NCBI GenBank assembly: GCA_013334545.1
Contig: JAAXXJ010000050.1
Span: 847 to 14,104 of the forward strand
Origin: Nitrospirota bacterium
GTDB lineage: Bacteria; Nitrospirota; UBA9217
Direction of reading: 5' to 3'
Length of the DNA: 13,258 bases
Under the pieces are notes generated by a model. That model was not told the origin of the DNA and ran no database searches. It saw nothing but the letters and a program-made list of their open reading frames with translations. Below, one piece after another: positions 7,212 through 13,119 of the stretch. Position 1 is the stretch's first letter. Every line of letters starts with the position of its first letter. The position numbers were made by a program, and so were the translations under genes.

Positions 7212-8064
7212 GCGCACGGAGATCAAGCGGATCATCAAGGACACCACCTCTTTGCCCACGCTGCCGGGGGTCATTGCCAAGCTCGCCGAGCTGGGCGAGA
7301 ACAACCGCATCTCAGTTCACGAGATGGCGCGGGTCGTGTCGTCGGACCAGGTGCTCTCCGCCAAGGTCCTGCGGTTGGTGAACTCGGCCTTTTACGGTTT
7401 CTCCGGTCGCGTCTCAACAGTATCGAATGCGCTCATCCTCCTCGGGGTGAATGTTGTAAAGAGCCTCGCCATCAGCAGCTCCATCTTCGAGATCATGGAA
7501 AAGAACGTCGTGGGCCTCTGGGAGCACTCCATGGGCGTGGCCGTGGCCGCCAACGTCATGACCAAGCGGCTGGGGCTTCCCGAACCCGAGGAGACATCCA
7601 CCGCCGCGCTGTTGCACGACATCGGAAAGGTGATCATCAAGATCAAGCTGCAGGAGGACTACGGCCATTTGGCGGCGCTCATCAACGAAAAGGGGCTGAT
7701 GATGATCGAGGCGGAACGTGAACTACTCGAGTCGGACCATGCCGAGATCGGCGAGTGGCTCGGCCGGAACTGGCTCCTGCCCGAGAAGCTGATCGAGCCC
7801 ATTGCCTGCCATCACGACGTCGAACGGTCCAATGTGCACCAGACCAAGACAGCGGTCGTGCATGTTTCCGACGTGCTGATCAAGGCTTCGGGGTTCGGGT
7901 ACAGCGGCGACGACCTGGTCCCCCTGATCCAGCCGGTGGCGTGGAAGAAGCTCGGCCTCAACGAACAGCTTCTGGCATCGATCGTCGAAGAGGTTGAGGA
8001 CAAACTGGTCGAGGTCAGGAACTTCAGTCTCGAGATACAATCGAACAATGAACCCAAAGCGTAG
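7195..8064 (+). CDS. HDOD domain signalling protein (first copy)
   Basis: HDOD domains are HD-superfamily relatives found in bacterial signalling proteins and usually thought non-catalytic. The 289 residues are nearly all HDOD. The start has TTSLPTLPGVIAKLAEL, followed by VVSSDQVLSAKVLRLVNSAFYG, the family's most conserved stretch. HD-type residues are largely retained: H111 (W-E-H-S), H141-D142 (L-L-H-D-I-G-K), H182 and H206-H207, so residual metal binding cannot be excluded. The ATG at 7195 overlaps the previous gene by 17 bases, with a GGGGG stretch just upstream. The 3' end overlaps the GGDEF gene by another 17 bases, so three proteins are likely made from one coupled message. Its target is not visible from sequence. 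Confidence 0.92.
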   Translation: MQVQSKRTEIKRIIKDTTSLPTLPGVIAKLAELGENNRISVHEMARVVSSDQVLSAKVLRLVNSAFYGFSGRVSTVSNALILLGVNVVKSLAISSSIFEIMEKNVVGLWEHSMGVAVAANVMTKRLGLPEPEETSTAALLHDIGKVIIKIKLQEDYGHLAALINEKGLMMIEAERELLESDHAEIGEWLGRNWLLPEKLIEPIACHHDVERSNVHQTKTAVVHVSDVLIKASGFGYSGDDLVPLIQPVAWKKLGLNEQLLASIVEEVEDKLVEVRNFSLEIQSNNEPKA

Positions 8065-8971
8065 AGTTGCGCTCCTCTCAGGGGACCAGCAGTTGCACAA
8101 GCACCTTGAGCTGCGACTGCAAAGCAGAGACTATCAGGTCGTGTCCCTGCCCGAACCGTCCCAGGTGCTCGGGTTCATTTACTCCGACCCGCCGGACCTT
8201 GTGATCATCGACCTTGCGACGCCGAACGTGCAGTTCCGCACGGTGCTGAACGAACTGAAGCAGGACAGCTACTTCAGCGTCATCCCCGTGATCGGCCTGA
8301 TCAGCGAAGATGCGGCGGAGGGGATCGATTGGGGCCAGTTCCCGCTCGACGACTTTGTATCGCATCCGGTCCACTATCCCGAGCTCTTTAGCCGCATCCA
8401 GCTTTCGCTGCAGAGGTTGAAGCGCGTTTTCGACAACAATCCGCTCACCAAGCTCCCGGGCAATACCTCGATCCAGCAGGCCATAGAACGCGCGCTCGGC
8501 AAGCCGCGCGCCGTCTGCTATATCGACATCAATAATTTCAAGCCCTATAACGACACCTACGGTTTTTCACGGGGTGACGAGGTGCTTCGCATGGTCGGCC
8601 GGATCATGTCGAACACGGTGAAGGAGACGAAGGAGGGCGGGTTCGCAGGGCACATCGGAGGCGACGATTTCGTTTTCATCATACCCCTTGAGAACGTGGA
8701 GCAGGTGTGCAAGACCATCATCGCCAGCTTCAATATTATCGTGTCCGACCTGTTCGGCGATGAGGAAAAGGAGCGCGGACACTACCTGGCAAAGGACCGG
8801 CTGGGCGTGGTGCAGAAGATCCCGCTGCTCGGCATCTCGATCGCCGTCGTTCCCACGGACAACCCCCTGATCCAGCATGCGGCGAAAGTGGTCGAGGTCG
8901 CGGCAGAGCTCAAAAAAATGGCGAAAAAATCCGCTGAAAGCTGCTATGTGATCGACCGGAGGAGAGCCTGA
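8048..8971 (+). CDS. Degenerate receiver plus GGDEF domain protein
   Basis: The start at ATG 8048 gives 307 residues beginning MNPKRRVALLSGD; a longer in-frame extension from 7994 has no receiver-like sequence. Residues 5-125 resemble a response-regulator receiver: D55 in L-V-I-I-D-L fits the phosphoacceptor and S86 the switch Ser/Thr, but the usual K-P Lys is H106 (V-S-H-P). Residues about 130-303 form a GGDEF domain, which makes cyclic di-GMP when active. The metal Asp is D160 (Y-I-D), guanine-contacting residues N168 (Y-N-D) and D177 (R-G-D) are kept, and the signature is G-G-D-D-F (204-208), with Asp for the usual Glu at the fourth position. The inhibitory I-site RxxD is absent: K195 and G198 occupy its positions. 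Diguanylate cyclase activity is possible but unproven. No ribosome binding site is evident, which fits coupling to the HDOD gene. Confidence 0.88.
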   Translation: MNPKRRVALLSGDQQLHKHLELRLQSRDYQVVSLPEPSQVLGFIYSDPPDLVIIDLATPNVQFRTVLNELKQDSYFSVIPVIGLISEDAAEGIDWGQFPLDDFVSHPVHYPELFSRIQLSLQRLKRVFDNNPLTKLPGNTSIQQAIERALGKPRAVCYIDINNFKPYNDTYGFSRGDEVLRMVGRIMSNTVKETKEGGFAGHIGGDDFVFIIPLENVEQVCKTIIASFNIIVSDLFGDEEKERGHYLAKDRLGVVQKIPLLGISIAVVPTDNPLIQHAAKVVEVAAELKKMAKKSAESCYVIDRRRA

Positions 8972-8976
8972 TCCTA

Positions 8977-8985
8977 TGGTATAAT
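8977..8985 (+). promoter_or_regulatory. Extended -10 promoter abutting the second HDOD start
   Basis: TGGTATAAT is a perfect extended -10 element. It ends six bases before the ATG at 8992, so the expected transcription start is the A of that ATG. No good -35 hexamer is visible, as is usual for extended -10 promoters. The resulting mRNA would be leaderless. Confidence 0.6.
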
Positions 8986-8991
8986 CACGCT

Positions 8992-9828
8992 ATGGGAAAG
9001 ACCGAGACCGATGTAAAGAACTATATCAAGGGTTTGCACGATCTTTCCACGATCCCCGTGTTGCTCGGCAAGATCGTCGGTACCTGCAATGACGAAAACG
9101 CCACGGCCGAAGACCTGTACAAGCTCATCACCTTCGATCCCGCGCTGGCCGAGCGGGTCCTGCGTGTTTCGAACTCCGCCCTGCTGGGCCATTCCGGTCA
9201 GGTCAAGGACATCCACCAGGCGATCATGTTCCTGGGCTTCGAACGCATCAAGTCGCTGGCCCTCGGCATGACCGTGATGAACGCGTTCCCGTCGAGGGGC
9301 GCCATCACCGCGGTTAACCTCTGGGTCCACAGCTACGAGGTGGCCTTTCTTTCCTCGGTACTGTCCGACGTCATCCCGCTGACCCTGCCGGGCGAATGCT
9401 TCCTCGCCGGACTGCTCCACGACGTGGGCAGGATCGTTTTTTTCGGCATGGACAACGCCCGGTTCCTGTTCACCGACACCACGGAAACCATGTTCGACCA
9501 GGAGATGGCCGCCTTCGGATGCACCCATGCCGACGCCGGCGCATGGCTCGTTGAATCGCTCGGCATGCCCAAGGAGCTTGGCGTCCCCATTAAATACCAT
9601 CATCTACCGTCGGCGGCAAAGGAGTCACGCAACCTGGTCGCAGCCGTCGCACTCGCCGAGGGGCTGACCCGGAAGTTCACGGCGCGTGCCGAGAACGACG
9701 GCATCTGGACCGCGGAGCACGATGCCCTGCTGAAGCAGTATTCGATCGCCCCCGAGGAAATCACCGCGATAGGGGAGAAGTTGAACGAGGCGCGACCGGA
9801 GATCGAGGCCATGTTCACCTCCCCTTGA
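8992..9828 (+). CDS. HDOD domain signalling protein (second copy)
   Basis: This 278-residue protein is a divergent second HDOD protein. It opens with LHDLSTIPVLLGKIVGTC, then ITFDPALAERVLRVSNSALLGHSG and IMFLGFERIKSLALG, all matching the HDOD core. HD-type residues are present: H113 (W-V-H-S), H143-D144 (L-L-H-D-V-G-R), H179 and H203-H204. It starts 20 bases after the GGDEF stop. No ribosome binding site lies at normal distance from the ATG; a GGAGGAG at 8958-8964 is about 27 bases away and better placed for a two-codon ATG-GTA-TAA frame at 8976. The perfect extended -10 ending six bases upstream points to leaderless expression. Being beside a GGDEF protein and another HDOD protein suggests a shared signalling role, but no partner can be assigned from sequence. 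Confidence 0.9.
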   Translation: MGKTETDVKNYIKGLHDLSTIPVLLGKIVGTCNDENATAEDLYKLITFDPALAERVLRVSNSALLGHSGQVKDIHQAIMFLGFERIKSLALGMTVMNAFPSRGAITAVNLWVHSYEVAFLSSVLSDVIPLTLPGECFLAGLLHDVGRIVFFGMDNARFLFTDTTETMFDQEMAAFGCTHADAGAWLVESLGMPKELGVPIKYHHLPSAAKESRNLVAAVALAEGLTRKFTARAENDGIWTAEHDALLKQYSIAPEEITAIGEKLNEARPEIEAMFTSP

Positions 9829-9906
9829 TCATAACGGTTTCAACATCGACGACCTTTTCCGGTTCCGACGGGACCTTCTTCACAAAACGGGTGACCGGTT
9901 CCCTCT

Positions 9907-11031
9907 ATGATCAACAGGCAGACGGCAGGAACCATAATTTCCGTGGGCGGCGGGAAGGGCGGCGTGGGCAAAAGCATCCTGTCCATCGCCCTGGGCACGG
10001 TCCTCGCGCGGGGCGGCAGCAGTGTGGTGCTGGCCGACCTTGATCTCGGCGCCGCCAATCTCCATACCTATCTCGGCATCCGCGGCCATACGCCGGGCAT
10101 TGCCGATTTCATCCTCGGCAAGGTACCGTCGCTCGAGAGCATTCTGGTCGAAACATCGGTCCCGAACCTCGGTCTCATCAGCGGCGCGGAATTCGTGCCC
10201 GGCGCAACCAATCCGGCGCACTGGATGAAGCTCAAGCTCATGCGACACCTCCGGTCGCTCCCGGCCGACTACGTGATCATCGACCTTGGCGCGGGCGTGC
10301 AGTTCAACACCCTGGACTTCTTCGGCATGTCCGACCATGGCATCGTCATCACCGCGCCGGAGCCCGGCGCCGTCATGAACGCCTACAGCTTTATCAAAGG
10401 CGCTCTGTACCGGAAGATTCAGAACATATTCAAGCACCATGCCGAGATCGCCGCGCTCATCGAAGCGGAGACCAGGATCGGCGGGAGCGAGAAGCGGTTC
10501 ACCCTGGAGTGGCTCTCGGAGAGGCTCAAAAGCACGTCGCCCGATCTGCTGCCGCTGATCGACGAGATCGCGCGATCGTTCACTCCCGCGCTCGTCATCA
10601 ACCGGGCGCCGGAAGGGCAGACACACCTTCTGGTCAAGAATCTCATCACCCTGTGCTCGGAAAAGATCGGGATCACGCTCGACCACGTCGGCGACCTTCC
10701 CGATGTCCGGGAGATATCGAACCACCTGCTCAACGTTCCGCGGTTCTTCGATCTGTCGATCGGAGAGTCTTACCATGCCGCGGCACAGGGGATCGTCAAC
10801 CGCCTTATCAAGGGGGCTGCGAAGGACGGCGGCAGGAAAGCACGGATATTTGACTTCAGTGACGAGGAACGTGATGAGATCATCCTGTTGCTTGATTCCC
10901 TTGACGAGCGGGTCTTCAGCAAGACCAGCAAGAAAGCCTGGAAGCTCCGGATGTTCTTCAAGCCGTCGGAAGTGGTCGGTTATCTGATCAGTCGCGGTAT
11001 TACCCACCCCCTATTTTACACATCCGCTTGA
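9907..11031 (+). CDS. ParA/MinD-family ATPase with an unassigned C-terminal extension
   Basis: This family uses ATP-driven dimerisation to position cell structures; relatives include MinD and the flagellar number regulator FlhG. The deviant Walker A motif is G-G-G-K-G-G-V-G-K-S at 14-23, with signature Lys K17 and catalytic K22. The A' motif is LADLDLGAANL (42-52), and the Walker B/switch II region is Y-V-I-I-D-L-G-A-G with D126. The core is about 300 residues, with PEPGAVMNAYSFIKGALYRK typical of the MinD/FlhG-like group. Residues about 310-374 are helical and charged (DFSDEERDEIILLLDSLDE) and not recognised. The FlhF-activating DQAxxLR motif of FlhG is not seen at the N terminus, so I do not name it flhG. 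It lies 78 bases after HDOD-2 with no clear ribosome binding site. A role in polar or flagellar placement is plausible from context only. Confidence 0.88.
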   Translation: MINRQTAGTIISVGGGKGGVGKSILSIALGTVLARGGSSVVLADLDLGAANLHTYLGIRGHTPGIADFILGKVPSLESILVETSVPNLGLISGAEFVPGATNPAHWMKLKLMRHLRSLPADYVIIDLGAGVQFNTLDFFGMSDHGIVITAPEPGAVMNAYSFIKGALYRKIQNIFKHHAEIAALIEAETRIGGSEKRFTLEWLSERLKSTSPDLLPLIDEIARSFTPALVINRAPEGQTHLLVKNLITLCSEKIGITLDHVGDLPDVREISNHLLNVPRFFDLSIGESYHAAAQGIVNRLIKGAAKDGGRKARIFDFSDEERDEIILLLDSLDERVFSKTSKKAWKLRMFFKPSEVVGYLISRGITHPLFYTSA

Positions 11032-11327
11032 TTCACGCCTGACCATTACTCCGGCGAAACACTCGGCTCCGGTCTCGCGCGGCTACTCTGAAAAATACAC
11101 TACAGGGTTCTTCGTAGCCGCATGCCTTCGCCTGCGAAACAGGGTTTTTCAGGAACCTGTTAGAGTCCCTGGATCCAGGAACGAGCATATTCCCAGCAGT
11201 TCACTGCGGGGTTCGTGAGCGATTGGAATAAAGGTAGGGGGCCAGCCCCTTCATGAACTCTCCCCGAAGCATGAGGGAATAATTCCCTCAAACTCCCTTT
11301 GGTTCGATCCCCGATCTACCAAAACAA
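11032..11327. other. Non-coding region rich in short palindromes
   Basis: No gene is visible. The stretch carries several inverted repeats in sequence: GGCTAC/GTAGCC (11081-11086 and 11114-11119), CTGAAAAA/TTTTTCAG (11088-11095 and 11145-11152), TTCGCCTGCGAA (11127-11138), CAGGAACCTG (11150-11159), CCTGGATCCAGG (11168-11179), GCAGTTCACTGC (11196-11207) and GAGGGAAT/ATTCCCTC (11273-11289). An imperfect direct repeat (11 of 12 identical) lies at 11102-11113 and 11139-11150. This could be a structured RNA, a small non-autonomous element remnant, or transcription-end structures of the ATPase gene; I cannot decide which. Confidence 0.6.
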
Positions 11328-11388
11328 AAAGGGCTGACCTTTCGGTCAACCCTTTCATTTTTTTTGTGGAGCTGAGGGGGATCGAACC
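11301..11388. repeat. 12-bp inverted repeat flanking the terminator
   Basis: GGTTCGATCCCC at 11301-11312 is the exact inverse of GGGGATCGAACC at 11377-11388. The 64-base spacer contains the two-way terminator. Both arms look like tRNA/tmRNA T-arm sequence (TTCGATC loop). The right arm belongs to the tmRNA-like 3' end; the left arm is followed by GATCTACCA but does not fold into a tRNA. Confidence 0.8.
11328..11365. terminator. Bidirectional terminator
   Basis: AAAGGGCTGACC (11328-11339) and GGTCAACCCTTT (11344-11355) form a 12-base stem with a single mismatch and a four-base loop. It is followed by eight T on the + strand (11358-11365) and by TTTTTGTTTT on the minus strand (from the complement of 11321-11330). 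It would end + strand transcripts from the ATPase side and minus-strand transcripts passing the tmRNA-like 3' end. Confidence 0.85.
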
Positions 11389-11422
11389 CCTGCCCCCAAG
11401 ACTGCCAGCATGTCTGGACAGA
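11366..11422 (-). pseudogene. 3' fragment of tmRNA (ssrA), likely attachment-site remnant
   Basis: On the minus strand the sequence AGGGG-TTCGATC-CCCCT forms a perfect T arm, followed by CAGCTCCAC, the hallmark 3' end of tmRNA, and then a terminator. Just before it a CTGTCCAG/CTGGCAG hairpin can form. A full tmRNA needs about 300 more bases with a 5' strand pairing to CAGCTCC, a G-rich start and a tag frame ending in Ala-Ala; none is found up to about 11760, where the nhaR-like gene already lies. So only the 3' end is present. ssrA 3' ends are common target sites for integrases of phages and islands, and one element end normally keeps just such a fragment. The identification as tmRNA rather than some other tRNA-like end is probable, not certain. 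Confidence 0.55.
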
Positions 11423-11660
11423 AAATCATAATCCCTAAGATTCCGCCTGGTTTCCCATTGTACACAGTGAATCAAGGGGTTGATAGCTTTACGGTGATTA
11501 CATCTATTACGATAGTTATGCCTGTTTCGCTATTTTTTAGCACAAATTTAGCACAGTAGAGGAAGAAATTTGGGCAGGAGCAGAGATCAGCCATGCTGTA
11601 CCGCTCTACGGATACGATCCGAATGATCGAGCGCAACAGAGGTCATCATGACCTTCGAAG
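11423..11660. other. Non-coding stretch beside the tmRNA fragment
   Basis: No gene is visible. It is noticeably more AT-rich than the flagellar region. A nine-base direct repeat TTTAGCACA occurs at 11536-11544 and 11547-11555. This could be part of an integrase arm or the decayed 3' end of an integrase gene, but no integrase protein motif can be read in any frame, so this remains a guess. Confidence 0.4.
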
Positions 11661-12560
11661 TTAATTAATAAACTGGTTCTTCGCTGCCTCGGCAATAGCC
11701 ACTACCGCCGGATGCCTGAGTCTTTTTTCCGCAGATATGGCATAAAATCGTTCTGTGTGTCCCGTCAGCGGCCCGATCGAGCTGACACCATACTGCTTTT
11801 GCACCTCGCCCTGTATTATTGCGGGGGCGGCAAAAACGCCGAGGCCTTGCTGCCCAAACACCTTCAACAGCGCACTGTCCTCAAATTCCCCGACAACGTG
11901 GGGGTGGATATCATAGGCCTCAAACCAGCTGGCAAGCATGCCTCTCAATGCTGTTCCTACGGACGGTAAGAGGAACGGCGCGTTCCGGAGGGACGCCGGG
12001 AAATTGCGGCGATATTTTTTCGCTAAAGGACTGGCGGCAAAAAGCATAATTCCGCTTTCGCCGAGAAGGTGATTATAGGCCCGCACCTTCGCTAGCGAGC
12101 CGACGGGAGTATCGGTCAAAACGACATCGAGGTTGTGAATGCTCAGTTCGGCAAGGAGCCTGTCGGACCGGTTCTCGTGGCATATGAGTTGAACGTCATC
12201 GGACAGTTGCAGTACAGGCATTAGAAACTTTTTTGCCAGGAGCTTTGGAATCACTTCCGCGATCCCTATATGGACCTTGAGCGGTCTTTTGGCCGGCTGA
12301 TCCCGCAGGGAATCGAAGATTTCCCTTCCCAAAAGAAAAATTTCATCAGCGTACCGAAACACGACCTGGCCTGCATCGGTCATTACGAGCTTCCGACCCT
12401 GACGTTCAAACAGCTTGTGCCCAAGCGATTCTTCCAGCCGCCCTATCTGCGTGCTGACAGTGGATGATGATAACCTCAGATTCTCAGCCGCTTTAGCCAG
12501 CCCGCCTTGCTTTGCCACCGTCCAGAAGTACAGCAGATGGTGATAATTCAACCAGTTCAT
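11661..12560 (-). CDS. LysR-family regulator, NhaR-like
   Basis: The 299-residue protein has the LysR layout: a winged helix-turn-helix at about residues 1-60 and a substrate-binding-like effector domain from about 90. The start, LNYHHLLYFWTVAKQGGLAKAA, closely resembles E. coli NhaR (N-Y-N-H-L-Y-Y-F-W-x-V). Other shared points are RYADEIFLLGREI, and GEFEDSALLKVFGQQGLGVF-like sequence near residues 225-245. NhaR activates Na+/H+ antiporter genes in response to sodium, but many relatives have other targets and no antiporter gene is seen here, so no gene name is given. Its promoter TTGACT-17-TATAAT ends 7 bases before the ATG, leaving almost no leader. The gene diverges from the HPF-like gene, with 95 bases between them. 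Its GC content looks lower than that of the flagellar genes. Confidence 0.88.
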   Translation of the reverse strand: MNWLNYHHLLYFWTVAKQGGLAKAAENLRLSSSTVSTQIGRLEESLGHKLFERQGRKLVMTDAGQVVFRYADEIFLLGREIFDSLRDQPAKRPLKVHIGIAEVIPKLLAKKFLMPVLQLSDDVQLICHENRSDRLLAELSIHNLDVVLTDTPVGSLAKVRAYNHLLGESGIMLFAASPLAKKYRRNFPASLRNAPFLLPSVGTALRGMLASWFEAYDIHPHVVGEFEDSALLKVFGQQGLGVFAAPAIIQGEVQKQYGVSSIGPLTGHTERFYAISAEKRLRHPAVVAIAEAAKNQFIN

Positions 12561-12567
12561 GCCGCTG

Positions 12568-12596
12568 ATTATAGTTCTATTAAATCAAACAGTCAA
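12568..12596 (-). promoter_or_regulatory. Strong sigma-70 promoter for the NhaR-like gene
   Basis: On the minus strand TTGACT (complement of 12591-12596) is followed by 17 bases and a perfect TATAAT (complement of 12568-12573). The predicted start site is 12560-12561, at the first base of the start codon (12560) or one base before it. Confidence 0.8.
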
Positions 12597-12601
12597 TAGC
12601 A

Positions 12602-12613
12602 TATTAACTAATA
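12602..12613. promoter_or_regulatory. Possible LysR-type operator (TATTA-AC-TAATA)
   Basis: A perfect inverted repeat with a two-base centre lies between the divergent NhaR-like and HPF-like genes, six bases beyond the -35 element of the NhaR-like promoter. LysR regulators typically bind AT-rich dyads in such divergent intergenic regions. The site is a candidate by position and symmetry only. Confidence 0.4.
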
Positions 12614-12655
12614 GACCTAATTGAGGAAAACCGGTATATACATGATAGCGCAATA

Positions 12656-13018
12656 ATGATGAATCGCAATCGGTTTGCGAGGCTGCGGGTTCTCAAAGAA
12701 TTTCCCAATATGAAGATACTAGTTCGGCATCCCGATGGAGATTCTGGCGACAGGCTGGCAATGCATGCTGAGAAGCTTCTCCTGCGAATACTTGATAACT
12801 CCTGTCTTTCGATTGATCGTATCGAAGTGAAGCTGAAACAGTCTGCAGGTGCTGAGGGACGGATCGATTATCGCTGCACACTATCGGCAAAACTACTTTC
12901 CGATTACTCTGTTCAGACCGATGCTTCTGAATGCGAAAAAATTCTTGCTGTATACCGGGCAGCGCATAAGTTGAAGTTTCTTCTGGAGAAGCAATGCAAG
13001 TCCGCGAGAAAAATGTAA
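12656..13018 (+). CDS. Short HPF/RaiA-like ribosome-associated protein
   Basis: HPF and RaiA proteins bind the 30S subunit and silence ribosomes in slow growth. The 120-residue product has a matching arrangement: MKILVRHPD (from residue 19), a helix with LAMHAEKLLLRIL, then IDRIEVKLKQSAGA, a strand YRCTLSAKL, and a final helix VYRAAHKLKFLLEKQ. This is the beta-alpha-beta-beta-beta-alpha order of the family. There is no C-terminal dimerisation domain as in long HPF. Two starts are possible: ATG 12656 and ATG 12710, the latter giving a 102-residue product close to the usual start of related short proteins; neither has a clear ribosome binding site. The similarity is moderate and I recognised it by pattern only. 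The gene lies divergent to the NhaR-like regulator, which may control it. Confidence 0.6.
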   Translation: MMNRNRFARLRVLKEFPNMKILVRHPDGDSGDRLAMHAEKLLLRILDNSCLSIDRIEVKLKQSAGAEGRIDYRCTLSAKLLSDYSVQTDASECEKILAVYRAAHKLKFLLEKQCKSARKM

Positions 13019-13119
13019 AGCGGAAAAAGAACATTGGCTGTTCGTGCGATCTAAATGAATTCGCATCTGCCCGTTGCTGATGCAGACAACCCAATTCTGA
13101 AAAGGAGGATTTGTGTAGG

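Noticed and set aside
8048..8971. Hypr-type GGDEF enzyme making cyclic GMP-AMP
   Set aside because: The Y-G-F-S-R-G-D segment first suggested the Asp-to-Ser change of hybrid promiscuous enzymes. Counting against PleD (N335 and D344, nine apart) places the specificity residue at D177, which is Asp, so the guanine-type residue is kept.
9880..11007. 375-aa minus-strand reading frame opposite the ATPase gene
   Set aside because: It is a mirror frame produced by GC-rich codon bias; the + strand frame has clear Walker motifs.
11232..11321. Complete tRNA gene on the + strand ending in GATCTACCA
   Set aside because: If CCA ends the molecule, only one base is left between the TTCGATC loop and the acceptor strand, so no T stem forms, and no matching 5' acceptor strand exists upstream.
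11251..11475. 74-aa minus-strand reading frame
   Set aside because: It runs through the tmRNA-like 3' end, the terminator and the inverted repeat; non-coding structure explains the sequence better.
11423..11660. Integrase gene remnant
   Set aside because: The TTTAGCACA direct repeats and the tmRNA fragment suggested one, but no frame shows an integrase motif or enough length.
11366..11730. Full-length tmRNA on the minus strand
   Set aside because: No 5' strand pairing with CAGCTCC, no G-rich tmRNA start and no tag frame ending in Ala-Ala-stop were found; the nhaR-like gene occupies the far part.
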